64,000 nucleotides of DNA from NCBI RefSeq assembly GCF_900100605.1, contig NZ_FNCN01000011.1, positions 124,001 to 188,000 of the forward strand. The letters are read 5' to 3'. Positions 16,028 to 24,625 of this stretch are shown here, one piece after another. The notes under the pieces were generated by a model. That model ran no database searches. It was not told the origin of the DNA and saw only the letters and a list, made by a program, of their open reading frames with translations. The DNA is from Sinosporangium album (lineage in GTDB: Bacteria > Actinomycetota > Actinomycetes > Streptosporangiales > Streptosporangiaceae). The translations under genes and the position numbers were made by a program. How positions within the stretch are numbered: position 1 is the first letter of the stretch; every line of letters starts with the position of its first letter.

Positions 16028-17085
16028 TCCGGCAACCCTTCGCGGACGTACCAGGAGACCAGTCGGTCGAGGACAGGGAGAGTGACGGCGGGCGGGGCCG
16101 CCATGTCGCGCCACGCGAAGTCGTAGTGGTGCTGGAAGTAGATCGCGGTGTACTTGGCCCGCATGTTGACCACGGCCTCGAACCGGTTGAACGGCTTCTC
16201 TTGGATCTCTTCGGGCGTGGCGGGGACCAGTTCGATCGGCAGCCACGCGTTGATCACGGCGAACAGGTCGCGGACCGGGACCGTTCCACCGTTCACCACA
16301 TGGAAGACCGGCTGCTCGCGGTTCTCGGCGGTGAGTGAGAGCAACCGGGAGACCGTGGTGTCGATGGGCGTCAGGTGGAGGTTGGCGTCGGGATGGCAGG
16401 GGAGGCGGACCCGTTCACCCGGTGTACGGCGGGCGAAGAAGGCCATCACCCTGAGGAAGTCGTAGAGGCCGTAGTCGGTCAGCGCCCGGCCGGTCTGGGA
16501 GTGGCCGACCATCACGCCCAGCCGCGGCACCAGGACGTTCCCTTCGCGGACGGAGCGCGACCGGCTCAGCGCGATCTCGGCTTCGCGTTTGGAGTGTTCG
16601 TAGGAGTTCCTGAACCGGTCCGGCGGCGCCTGCGCGGGCCAGTCCTCGGGGACGGGGCCGTCGCTGTCAAGCCCGCACTGGTAGGCCGTCCCGATGTGGA
16701 TGTAGCGCGACTCCGGACGGGCGTGCCGCTCGAAGGTGGCCAGCGCGTTCGCCGAACCTGTCACGTTCACGTCCTGGAGCTCCTCCTCGCGGCGTGGGAA
16801 GAAGGTGACGAGGGCGGCGGTGTGCCAATAGGTGCAGCGTTCGGCGAAGACCTCGGCCGCGGGCAGGCCGAGGTCCGGCTTGTTCAATGCCAGCCCGCGC
16901 ACCCGGAGCCGGTCCACCAGGGACTCCTCGAAGCCCAGGCAGAGCAGCGCGTCGGTGACCCGGCGACGCACTACCTCCGTGGACGCGCGCGCCAGGGCGA
17001 TGACGTCATCGCCCCGGGCGAGCAGGGCGGCGGCCAGGTGGGAGCCCACGAAGCCGTTCGCCCCATCGATGACCTGAACATGCAC
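16024..17085 (-). CDS. Thioester reductase-like NAD(P)-dependent protein (NAD_binding_4 / extended SDR)
   Basis: A 353-aa extended SDR. The nucleotide motif GANGFVGSHL (residues ~7-16) follows a β strand, and YEHSK supplies the catalytic Tyr and Lys. The family includes acyl-thioester reductases that release aldehydes from carrier proteins and acyl-CoA reductases. GTG at 17085 was chosen because GGGGAG lies 6 nt upstream and the Rossmann strand starts at once. It is the first gene of the operon with FAAL and ACP, divergent from the EF-hand gene. The likely reaction is reductive release of an acyl-ACP, though a nucleotide-sugar-type SDR role is not excluded. Confidence 0.8.
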   Translation of the reverse strand: MHVQVIDGANGFVGSHLAAALLARGDDVIALARASTEVVRRRVTDALLCLGFEESLVDRLRVRGLALNKPDLGLPAAEVFAERCTYWHTAALVTFFPRREEELQDVNVTGSANALATFERHARPESRYIHIGTAYQCGLDSDGPVPEDWPAQAPPDRFRNSYEHSKREAEIALSRSRSVREGNVLVPRLGVMVGHSQTGRALTDYGLYDFLRVMAFFARRTPGERVRLPCHPDANLHLTPIDTTVSRLLSLTAENREQPVFHVVNGGTVPVRDLFAVINAWLPIELVPATPEEIQEKPFNRFEAVVNMRAKYTAIYFQHHYDFAWRDMAAPPAVTLPVLDRLVSWYVREGLPE

Positions 17086-17159
17086 AAAGGACTCCCCAAA
17101 ACTCAGTAACACCTAGTAAAGTCTCGAACGCCTATAGTAATCACATCCCTGGAGGCTCC

Positions 17160-17723
17160 ATGCTCAATGACCTGCAGCAGCGCAAGATGGCCCATCTCTT
17201 CGCTCTCTTGGACGTAGACGACGATGGGACCGTCGACAAGATGGACTACACCGCCTCTGCCGACCGGCTCGTGAACGCCTTCGGGTTCGCGCCGGGCTCG
17301 GCCGAGTCGCAGCGGGTCCGCGAGCGCTACGCGAGGCTGTGGGACGAGGTGACGTTCCCGATGGACATCAACGGGGACGGACGGGTCGATCTGGAGGAGT
17401 TCACGACCGGCTTCGACCGGTTCGTCACCCAGCCTGAGGACGGCTACCACGCGCATATCGCGCCGGTCGCCAACGCCTTCTACGACCTGATGGACACCGA
17501 CGGAGACGGGCGGATCACCCGTACGGAGTACCTCCGGATGACCGGCAGCGCTTTCCGCATGTCGGAGGCGAACGGTCTCATCGCGTTCGAGCACCTCGAC
17601 CTGGACGCCAACGGCTCGCTGAGCCGGGAGGAACTGCACCTGGCGAACGAGCAGTTCTTCCGCAGCGCCGACGAGCAGGCCCAGGGCAACTGGCTGTTCG
17701 GCCCGGTCCCGGCAGGGGTCTGA
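17160..17723 (+). CDS. Four-EF-hand calcium-binding protein (calerythrin type)
   Basis: A 187-aa soluble protein with four 12-residue Ca loops: 18-29 (DVDDDGTVDKMD), 69-80 (DINGDGRVDLEE), 112-123 (DTDGDGRITRTE) and 147-158 (DLDANGSLSREE). Loop 1 ends in Asp rather than Glu, which weakens or alters Ca binding; the rest look competent. There is no signal peptide, so it acts in the cytosol as a Ca buffer or sensor. GGAGG lies 4 nt before the ATG. The 74-bp gap to the reductase operon is shared divergently, so the two may be co-regulated. Confidence 0.95.
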   Translation: MLNDLQQRKMAHLFALLDVDDDGTVDKMDYTASADRLVNAFGFAPGSAESQRVRERYARLWDEVTFPMDINGDGRVDLEEFTTGFDRFVTQPEDGYHAHIAPVANAFYDLMDTDGDGRITRTEYLRMTGSAFRMSEANGLIAFEHLDLDANGSLSREELHLANEQFFRSADEQAQGNWLFGPVPAGV

Positions 17724-17775
17724 CTCCGGGCGGTCCATGACCGCCGCGGACCCGCCGCCGGTACGGCATGCGCAT

Positions 17776-17823
17776 GGCGCCCCAGGGATACCGCCGAACT
17801 CGGGACGGTATCCCTGGGGCGCC
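17776..17823. terminator. Bidirectional terminator hairpin
   Basis: Perfect 17-bp arms GGCGCCCCAGGGATACC / GGTATCCCTGGGGCGCC around a 14-nt loop. It lies between the EF-hand gene and the converging B3/B4-domain gene. Confidence 0.85.
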
Positions 17824-17884
17824 AGGATGCGCTTTACGCCTGCACAATACTTTGTAAAGGCGCCGGCGCCGGCGCCGGTGAACG

Positions 17885-18586
17885 CTAGGCGGTCGGGGAT
17901 GAGAAGTCGGGGTGCTGGGCGGACAGCATGGCGGTCTTGGGTTCGATGTCCCAGATACGCCGCAGCTCGTCGGCCAGTGTCACGACGAGAGAGCCGACGT
18001 CGTCGCGGGCCGTGTCGTGGAGGGCTTCGATCACGATGAGGACCTCGCGGCTGGAGTCGCGGATGGCCGAGGTGGCGCTCTGCCGGTTGGTCCAGCGGCG
18101 GGCGTGGGCGTGGGCCGCCTCGTCGGCGAAGATGACCTCTCCGGGCTTGGGGTGTTCGACATCACCGGAGAACGCCGTATACCGCTCGGTGCCGTTCGCG
18201 GGCCGCACGTCGAGGTCGCCCGTGATGCGGGCCAGGTCGAGGGCGGCGACGGGGATCGCATAGCTCGCGGACAGGTGGTTGCAGAGGTCGACGAGAGGGT
18301 GGACGCGGGGTAGTTCGAGGCCCTTGTCGAGGCGGCGCAGGAGCGACTCGGACGCGCACCGGTACTGGGTGGGCTTCACCCCCATGGCGGCGAACGCCTG
18401 CCGCCACGCCTTGATCTCGGGGAACTCGCTGAGGGGCCGCTGGGCCAGTCGCCGCCGCGCGTTCGCGACGTGGCGAGGCAGGAACTCCTCGACGTTCGCA
18501 GTGGCTGTGATGCCGTCGGCATGGATGACTCCTGCTGCCAGCGTGGGGTGGGCGGCCCAGATTTCGGGTGAGTGCTGGAAACGCAT
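17885..18586 (-). CDS. B3/B4 domain-containing protein
   Basis: A 233-aa protein resembling the B3/B4 tRNA-editing domain of phenylalanyl-tRNA synthetase β chain (core LVDLCNHLSASYAIPVAALDL and PGEVIFADEAAHAHARRWTNRQS). Stand-alone versions are widespread in bacteria and are thought, without firm proof, to act in tRNA proofreading or as nucleic-acid-binding factors. ATG at 18586 was chosen over upstream in-frame codons because AAGGAG lies ~10 nt before it. It is monocistronic, facing the EF-hand gene across a terminator. Confidence 0.85.
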   Translation of the reverse strand: MRFQHSPEIWAAHPTLAAGVIHADGITATANVEEFLPRHVANARRRLAQRPLSEFPEIKAWRQAFAAMGVKPTQYRCASESLLRRLDKGLELPRVHPLVDLCNHLSASYAIPVAALDLARITGDLDVRPANGTERYTAFSGDVEHPKPGEVIFADEAAHAHARRWTNRQSATSAIRDSSREVLIVIEALHDTARDDVGSLVVTLADELRRIWDIEPKTAMLSAQHPDFSSPTA

Positions 18587-18870
18587 GGCAGAGAGTTCTC
18601 CTTGGCGCGCGGTGGACGGGTCTCCGATCCTCGCGCAGTCATGGGCCACCTTGTAGTACCAACATCAGGCGTGAATTCCGTACCAATCAGCCGTCGCGAC
18701 CCGGCGCGGCCTCGCCCGGTAGGGCGGGGGATGAATGTCTCCTATGTCATTGAATGCGCTGGCATTCCACCTCGCGAGCGAGCCGCCGGCGCCTGGCCGG
18801 AAAAGCCTGGCCGGAAAAAGGGGAGAAGTCGGTCGCACTCTTTGGGTGGATCAGTGAATCTTGAGGAGAT
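18587..18870. other. Gene-free divergent promoter region
   Basis: About 280 bp between the B3/B4 gene and the iron box. It holds a direct repeat CCTGGCCGGAAAA (two copies near 18792-18820) and no ORF with coding character. Confidence 0.5.
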
Positions 18871-18889
18871 TTAGGCTAGCCTAACCTTA
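18871..18889 (+). promoter_or_regulatory. Iron box (IdeR/DmdR type) for the siderophore importer
   Basis: TTAGGCTAGCCTAACCTTA matches the actinobacterial consensus TTAGGTTAGSCTAACCTAA at 17 of 19 positions. It lies 68 bp upstream of the binding-protein start. Iron-loaded IdeR/DmdR would repress transcription here. Confidence 0.9.
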
Positions 18890-18956
18890 CTTTGGCCCGC
18901 CTCGTGGCCGCCTGTGCGGCGAGGACGGACGGACATGCCATCGGAAGGAGCGGTAT

Positions 18957-19988
18957 TTGTTACGCCAGGACATGCGTGTGAAGGTGGGCGGGGCGCGATG
19001 GCTGCCGGCGTTGGTGGCGGCTGCGGCGCTGCTGGTGGGGGGCGCCGCGTGCGGCGGGGACACGGGCGGTGGTGCGGAGGGGAAGGCCCCTCCGTCGGCG
19101 GGTTCCGCGGCCTTCCCGGTCACGATCAAGCATGCGGCGGGGGAGACGGTCATCGAGCGGGCCCCGAAGCGCGTGGTGGCGTTGAGCACCGGCTGGGTCG
19201 ACGCGACTCTGGCGCTGGGTGTGGTGCCGGTGGCGGGCAACAAGTGGAGCGCGTCGGGAGCGGTGTTCGCGCCGTGGAACCCCGAGCTGAAGGAGCCGGC
19301 GACGACGGCGATCAACACGGTGGCCGACATCTCGGTGGAGCAGATCGCCGGGCTGAGGCCGGATGTCATCTTCGGGTCGTACCAGGTGACGAGCAACAAG
19401 GGTCTGTATACCGCGCTGAGTGAGATCGCGCCGACGATCGGGATCATCGGGACGGACAACCAGGACGGCACGTGGCAGGAGATCCTGGCGACGGTGGGCA
19501 AGGTCCTCGGGAAGAGCGCCGAGGCCCAGAAGGCGGTCGAGGAGGGGGAGCGCCGGCTCGCGGGCGTGGCGACGACCTATCCCGGCCTCAAGGGGAAGAC
19601 CGTGTCCTACGTGGTGCTGCGGCAGCCCGGCACGGTGCAGGCGGGGGCCAGGCCGAACGACCACCTGGTCCGGTTCTTCCAGAGCATGGGGCTCGGGGCG
19701 GCGCCGGGGCTGGTGAAGCTGGAGTCCAAGGGCGGCGAGACCGGGTTCCTGAGCTATGAGCAGTTGAACGCGCTCGACGGTGATCTGATGTTCATCGGCG
19801 GTTTCAGCGACTCGGAAATGGCGGGCTTTGAGAAGTCCGAGCTGTTCAAGAAGATCCCGACGGTGAAGAACGGGACGTATCACGTGCTGGACGCCGAGAA
19901 GATCGGCGCCATGCGCACACCGACCGTGCGGAACATCTCCTATCTCCTCGATGCCATGCGCCCCGCGCTGGAAAAGGCCGGCTCCTAG
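18957..19988 (+). CDS. Ferric-siderophore ABC substrate-binding lipoprotein
   Basis: A 343-aa FecB/FepB-type receptor. The signal peptide ends near VGGAAC (an imperfect lipobox), followed by a Gly-rich linker. The binding domain opens with ITIERAPKRVVALSTGWVDATLALGVVPV-like sequence typical of the family. TTG at 18957 is favoured because GGAAGGAG lies 6 nt upstream; ATG at 18972 has no such site. It is first in an iron-box-controlled operon with two FecCD permeases and probably captures the siderophore made by the neighbouring NRPS. Confidence 0.92.
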   Translation: MLRQDMRVKVGGARWLPALVAAAALLVGGAACGGDTGGGAEGKAPPSAGSAAFPVTIKHAAGETVIERAPKRVVALSTGWVDATLALGVVPVAGNKWSASGAVFAPWNPELKEPATTAINTVADISVEQIAGLRPDVIFGSYQVTSNKGLYTALSEIAPTIGIIGTDNQDGTWQEILATVGKVLGKSAEAQKAVEEGERRLAGVATTYPGLKGKTVSYVVLRQPGTVQAGARPNDHLVRFFQSMGLGAAPGLVKLESKGGETGFLSYEQLNALDGDLMFIGGFSDSEMAGFEKSELFKKIPTVKNGTYHVLDAEKIGAMRTPTVRNISYLLDAMRPALEKAGS

Positions 19989-19997
19989 GGGCGCCTG

Positions 19998-21065
19998 GTG
20001 ACCGATTCGATGACGGTCGTCCGTACCGAGGACCCTGAGGGGAAGACGCCGCCGCGGCGGGCCGTGGTACGGACGGCAGGACGCGCCGCGGGGTTGCTCG
20101 TCGCCCTGGGGGTTTTGCTGCTCCTGTCGGCGTTCAGCGTGGCGTACGGGTCGATGGAGATGTCCCCGGGCACGGTGATCTCGGCGTTCCTCGGCTCGGA
20201 CGGGTCGTACGAGAGCCTGATCGTGACGTCCATGCGGGTGCCGCGGACCCTGATCGGCATTCTGGTCGGGGCGGCGCTCGGGGCGTCGGGGGCCTTGATG
20301 CAGACTCTGACCCGGAACCCGCTGGCCGACCCGGGTCTGCTCGGGGTGAACGCCGGGGCGGCGACCGCGGTGGTGTTCGCGGTGGCGTTCCTCGACCTGA
20401 CCAGCCTCACCGCCTACGTGTGGTTCTCGTTCGCCGGCGCCCTTGCGGTCTCCGTCCTGGTCTACGCCGTCAGCTCCGTGGGCAGGGGCGGCGCGACCCC
20501 GGTACGGCTGGCGCTCGCGGGCACGGCCATCGGCGTGGTGCTGACGTCGATCATCCAGGCGGTGCTGATGCTGGAGCCGATCGCGTTCGAGCGCTACCGC
20601 TTCTGGGCGGTGGGCGCGCTGGCGGGCCGGGACCTGTCGGTGGTGCGCGAGGTGCTGCCGTTCATCGGGATCGGGCTGCTCGTCGCGCTGCTGCTGACGC
20701 CGTCGCTGAACGCCATGGCCCTCGGAGACGACACGGCGCGCTCGCTCGGGATCCGGGTGGGCCGTACGCGCCTGCTCAGCGCGGTGGCGATCACGCTGCT
20801 GTGCGGCGGCGCGACGGCGGCGGCCGGACCCATCGGGTTCATCGGGCTGACCGTGCCGCACATGGTCCGGTTCTTCACGGGACCCGACCAGCGGTGGCTC
20901 ATGCCGTACAGCATGGTCGTGGCGCCGATTCTGCTGCTGGCCGCCGACGTGGCGGGGCGGGGGATCGCGCGCCCCAGCGAGCTGGAGGTCGGCATTGTGA
21001 TGGCGTGTGTCGGCGCGCCGGTCTTCATGTGGCTGGTACGCAAACACAGGATCGTGAAGCTGTGA
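19998..21065 (+). CDS. FecCD-family siderophore permease, subunit 1
   Basis: A 355-aa membrane protein with about nine to ten segments. The family hallmarks RVPRTLIGILVGAALGASGALMQ, TRNPLADPGLLGVNAGAA and LGDDTARSLG are all present. It forms the import channel with subunit 2. GTG start 9 bp after the lipoprotein stop; its end overlaps subunit 2 by GTGA. Confidence 0.95.
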   Translation: MTDSMTVVRTEDPEGKTPPRRAVVRTAGRAAGLLVALGVLLLLSAFSVAYGSMEMSPGTVISAFLGSDGSYESLIVTSMRVPRTLIGILVGAALGASGALMQTLTRNPLADPGLLGVNAGAATAVVFAVAFLDLTSLTAYVWFSFAGALAVSVLVYAVSSVGRGGATPVRLALAGTAIGVVLTSIIQAVLMLEPIAFERYRFWAVGALAGRDLSVVREVLPFIGIGLLVALLLTPSLNAMALGDDTARSLGIRVGRTRLLSAVAITLLCGGATAAAGPIGFIGLTVPHMVRFFTGPDQRWLMPYSMVVAPILLLAADVAGRGIARPSELEVGIVMACVGAPVFMWLVRKHRIVKL

Positions 21066-22135
21066 GGGGCGTGAAGGGCGGCGCCAGAACCCTTGACCGG
21101 TACGGCAGGCCGCTGCGCCTGTTCGGGGGCGGCCTGTCCGTGCGTGTGTCGGTGCGGCCGGTCGTGGTGTGCGCCGTGCTGGCGGTGTGCTCGGCCGCGG
21201 TGTCGGTCGTGGCGCTGTCGCTGGGGGATTACGCGATTCCCTTCGCCGACGTGGTGGCGGCGCTGGCCGGGGAGGGGAACGGCGGCGACCGGTTCGTCGT
21301 CAACCGGCTGCGCCTGCCCAGGGTCGTCTCGGCGCTGCTGGTGGGGGCGGCGCTCGGCGCGTCGGGGGCGGTGTTCCAGAGTTTCACGCGCAATCCGCTG
21401 GCGAGCCCCGACGTCATCGGCTTCACCACGGGTGCGGCCACCGGTGGGATCGTCGCGATCATCGTGCTGGCCGGCGGATCGGCGGCGGTCGCGGCCGGGG
21501 CGCTGGTGGGCGGAGGGGTGGTGTCGCTGCTGGTCTACGTCATCTCCTTCCGCAGGGGTGTGCAGGGGTACCGGCTGGTCCTCATCGGCATCGGCATGAG
21601 TTCGGTGCTGCTTTCGGTCAACACCTATCTGCTGACACGGGCGGACTTCGAGGTGGCGGCACACGCTCAGCGGTGGCTGATCGGTTCGCTGAACGGCCGC
21701 TCCTGGTCGGATGTGCAGACTCTGGCGGTGGTACTCGCGGTGCTGCTGCCGACGGCGATGCTGCTGGGCAGGGCGCTGCGTCTGCTGGAACTCGGCGATG
21801 ACACCGCTCACGCGCTCGGCCTGCGGGTGGAGCGGTCGCGCGTCGCGCTGCTGCTGGTGGCGGTGGGCATGGTGGCCGTGTCGACGTCGGTGGCGGGCCC
21901 GATCGCGTTCGTGGCGCTGGCCGCTCCGCAGCTCGCCAAGCGGCTCAGCCGGGCCGGGTCGGAGGGCATCGCGGCGTCGGCGCTGATGGGCGCGCTGCTG
22001 CTGCTGGTCAGCGATGTCGTGGCGCAGCGGGTGATCGCGGGCGTGCAGTTCCCGGTGGGCATCTTGACCGGGATCGTCGGCGGGGTCTACCTCGTCTACC
22101 TGCTGATGGCCGAGTGGTGGTCCGGACGCGGGTGA
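21062..22135 (+). CDS. FecCD-family siderophore permease, subunit 2
   Basis: A 357-aa FecCD permease (RLPRVVSALLVGAALGASGAVFQ; TRNPLASPDVIGFTTGAA; LGDDTAHALGLRV). GTG at 21062 overlaps the previous stop by 4 bp. No FecE/FepC ATPase follows: the next gene is a divergently oriented multicopper oxidase and no matching ATPase occurs in the window. The importer must borrow an ATPase from elsewhere. Confidence 0.95.
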   Translation: MRGVKGGARTLDRYGRPLRLFGGGLSVRVSVRPVVVCAVLAVCSAAVSVVALSLGDYAIPFADVVAALAGEGNGGDRFVVNRLRLPRVVSALLVGAALGASGAVFQSFTRNPLASPDVIGFTTGAATGGIVAIIVLAGGSAAVAAGALVGGGVVSLLVYVISFRRGVQGYRLVLIGIGMSSVLLSVNTYLLTRADFEVAAHAQRWLIGSLNGRSWSDVQTLAVVLAVLLPTAMLLGRALRLLELGDDTAHALGLRVERSRVALLLVAVGMVAVSTSVAGPIAFVALAAPQLAKRLSRAGSEGIAASALMGALLLLVSDVVAQRVIAGVQFPVGILTGIVGGVYLVYLLMAEWWSGRG

Positions 22136-22169
22136 CCCGCGGGCGTTCCGCCGCCCGGGCGCAAGCGGC

Positions 22170-24218
22170 TCAGTGGCCTCCCCGGTGGGGGTCCAGAGCC
22201 ATGATCGGCCCCGGCAGGACGACGATGGGCCGCATCATCTTGTGGTCTTCGTGCTCGTAGACGTGGCAGTGGTGCATCAGCCGGCCGGTGGTTCCGGTGA
22301 AGCGTCCGACGACGGTGACCAGCTGTCGGAAACCGAGGGCGATGACGTCTTTCCAGCCGTGCTCCTCAGGGCGCACCGGCATCGCTCCGGTGATCTTGAT
22401 CGGTGTGGCGGTGCCGCCTCCGAGCCTGCCCGACGCGGTGGTGAAGTAGCGGAATCCGCTGCCGTCGAGCCGCATGCGGGCCGTGGCCTGGAAGGTGAAG
22501 CCGTGCACGTGCATGGGGTGCGGCACGCCGCTGCCCTCCAGGCTGACGAACTGCCACCTCTCCCAGGAGTCCTCGGCGATGTGGAACCCGACCGGGTCCT
22601 GGTAGTCGCGGGCGATCCGCTGGTAGGTGGTGACGGTGCCGTCGGGCTGCTGGAACTGCACGATGCCGTCGAGGGGCAGCGCGCCGGACGGCGCCTCCAC
22701 CTTGACCATCTCCCACATCTCCGCGTTGATGGGGAAGGCGGGGGTGATGAGCACCATCCGCTCGGTCGGCTCGGGGAGCTTGTCCGGCTCGACCCGCGCG
22801 TAGCTTCTGCTCACCGTGGCGGGCGGCGCGAACGTGCGCCCGGGCGCACGCCCGCGCACCCGGAAGTCGATGACGTCGGGCACCGGAGAGGCGACGGACG
22901 AGGAGTCCACCCAGCGCAGCGACCTCCCTTCGAGGCCGGTGAAGTCCACCAGCACGTCGGCGCGTTCGGCGGGCACCAGCAGCACCCAGTCCTGGATGGG
23001 GACGGGTGCAGGGAGAAGCCCCGCGTCCGAGCCGATCTGGAAGACGCGCCCCGCCACCGACTCGCCCTGCTCGTCCACCAGCCGCAGCAGGTAGGGGCGG
23101 ATGCTGGAGGCGTTGAGCAGGCGGAACCTGTACCACCGGGGCCGCACCTCGGCGTACGGCCAGACCGTGCCGTTGACCAGCGTGTAGGGGCCGGTGAAGG
23201 ACCGGATGACGCTCTCGGCCTGCTGAGGGTATTCGATCACCTTGTGCAGGAGCCGCCCGTCGACCTTGCCGTCGGGTCCGGTGTCGAAGTTGCGGTCGCA
23301 GAGCACGAGCGGGATCTCGAACTCGCCGCCCGGCAGGTCCAGCGCCTCCTCCTCGTCGTCGCGGATGAGGTACATGCCCGCAGTCAACCCGGTCATGGTG
23401 TTGAACCGGCTGATGTGCATCGCGTGGTCGTGGTACCAGAGCGCGGCCGAGCGCTGGTCGTTGACGTACTCGACCAGTTGGACGTGGCCGGGGCCGACGG
23501 CGTTCTCGGCCCAGCCGTCGTTGGAGCCGGTGGTCTGGGCGCCGTGGAGGTGGACCACCGTCCACGGGGGCAGGGCCGCGACCTCCGGTTTCGGGGTCGC
23601 CCCTCCGCGTCCCGGCAGGTCCCAGGCGGCCACGGGGCCGGGACTGTTGCGGAGCTGGACGGCGGTGACGGGATAGGCGCCGGAAAGGCTGTTGCGCCAG
23701 GTCACGCGGAGGCGTTCGCCGCGCCGTACCTCGATGGTCGGGCCGGGGAAGTGGCCGTCGTAGGTCCACAGCGGGGTGGGCGGCATGTCGGCGTGCAGGC
23801 GGATGAGCGCCGGTCTCATGGTGATGGTGACGCGGGACACGTCGCGCGACCGGGTGACGCGGGCGCGCGGGGGGACGCGGAGGCGGTCCCGGTAGGGGCG
23901 CAGCTGGAGGACGCCGGCGGCGGCGGTGGACGCCCGCATCATCTGGGCGGCGGCCTCGGCGTCGTGGGCGACGAACTCGACCGGGAGCGCGCCTCCCGCA
24001 GGGCCTCCGGGGGCGCCTGCGGCGGGGCGGGCGGCATGGCCGGTGGCATGGCCGGTGGCATGGCCGCCGAGGGGGCGCGCCGCCGCGGCGGCGATGGAGG
24101 CGTGGGTGAGGTAGCCGCCGGCCGCGCCGACGGTGACGGCTCCGGCGAGGAGCGCCCGTCTGCTCAGCGGGGACCTGTCGCGTGGTGCTTCGTGGGGATC
24201 GTGCGAGTTGTGCGACAT
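22170..24218 (-). CDS. Multicopper oxidase, Tat-exported, iron-box controlled
   Basis: A 682-aa laccase-type oxidase. The N-terminus has a Tat signal (SPLSRRALLAGA). All four copper motifs are present: HLHGAQ, WYHDHAMH, HPMHVHGF, and HHCHVYEHEDHKMM with the axial Met of the T1 site. Length and the insert between motifs resemble CotA/phenoxazinone-synthase-like enzymes. It has its own iron box at 24264-24282 and is divergent from the NRPS genes. Likely roles are ferroxidase action outside the cell or oxidation of a siderophore or precursor; sequence does not choose between them. Confidence 0.95.
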   Translation of the reverse strand: MSHNSHDPHEAPRDRSPLSRRALLAGAVTVGAAGGYLTHASIAAAAARPLGGHATGHATGHAARPAAGAPGGPAGGALPVEFVAHDAEAAAQMMRASTAAAGVLQLRPYRDRLRVPPRARVTRSRDVSRVTITMRPALIRLHADMPPTPLWTYDGHFPGPTIEVRRGERLRVTWRNSLSGAYPVTAVQLRNSPGPVAAWDLPGRGGATPKPEVAALPPWTVVHLHGAQTTGSNDGWAENAVGPGHVQLVEYVNDQRSAALWYHDHAMHISRFNTMTGLTAGMYLIRDDEEEALDLPGGEFEIPLVLCDRNFDTGPDGKVDGRLLHKVIEYPQQAESVIRSFTGPYTLVNGTVWPYAEVRPRWYRFRLLNASSIRPYLLRLVDEQGESVAGRVFQIGSDAGLLPAPVPIQDWVLLVPAERADVLVDFTGLEGRSLRWVDSSSVASPVPDVIDFRVRGRAPGRTFAPPATVSRSYARVEPDKLPEPTERMVLITPAFPINAEMWEMVKVEAPSGALPLDGIVQFQQPDGTVTTYQRIARDYQDPVGFHIAEDSWERWQFVSLEGSGVPHPMHVHGFTFQATARMRLDGSGFRYFTTASGRLGGGTATPIKITGAMPVRPEEHGWKDVIALGFRQLVTVVGRFTGTTGRLMHHCHVYEHEDHKMMRPIVVLPGPIMALDPHRGGH

Positions 24219-24263
24219 AGGTCGCTCCCGTCAGGTTTTCCGCTCCTACGATCACCAGTGAAG

Positions 24264-24282
24264 TTAGGCTAGGCATACCTAA
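24264..24282 (-). promoter_or_regulatory. Iron box for the multicopper oxidase
   Basis: TTAGGCTAGGCATACCTAA, 16 of 19 to the consensus, 46 bp upstream of the oxidase ATG. Confidence 0.85.
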
Positions 24283-24393
24283 GAAACAAGAGCGGTCGTC
24301 CATTGCATTGCCCCCGATGCGCGGCTTATCATCGCGTCCCCGCCTCGCCATTTTTGTGATGGTCGGTGGGATTTACAGGGGTTGTCAGGCTGA

Positions 24394-24412
24394 TTAGGTT
24401 AGCCTAACCTAA
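24394..24412 (+). promoter_or_regulatory. Iron box for the NRPS operon
   Basis: TTAGGTTAGCCTAACCTAA is a perfect 19-bp match to the IdeR/DmdR consensus. It lies ~215 bp upstream of the preferred NRPS start. Confidence 0.95.
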
Positions 24413-24625
24413 ACGATGGCTTGCCCGGGAATGCTCATGGCCTGGGGCGAGTGCGTTGGGGCGGGGAGACCCGCCGGTTGCGAGCAGGCGAACGCGCACG
24501 ACGCAAGACGGACTTCGAGACGGCACCGCCGCCACGTCAGGCCGCACATCTATGTGTCGGCCCCCTCCTCCGCGCGGTGTCCGGATCTCGTTCTCCGCGG
24601 CTCAGAGAGGCGGGCTTACGCGCAC

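Larger units (their letters stand above)
24219..24625. other. Divergent iron-regulated promoter region
   Basis: About 400 bp holding two iron boxes, one per direction, and AT-richer DNA than its surroundings. The frame of the first NRPS stays open through its right part from an ATG at 24416. That ATG sits 4 bp after the operator and lacks a ribosome site, so this stretch is more likely a ~200-nt leader. Confidence 0.6.

Noticed and set aside
24416-24625. ATG at 24416 as the start of NRPS 1
   Set aside because: It lies 4 bp after the iron box, has no ribosome site, and the 70 extra residues are Arg/His-rich with no similarity to a C domain.
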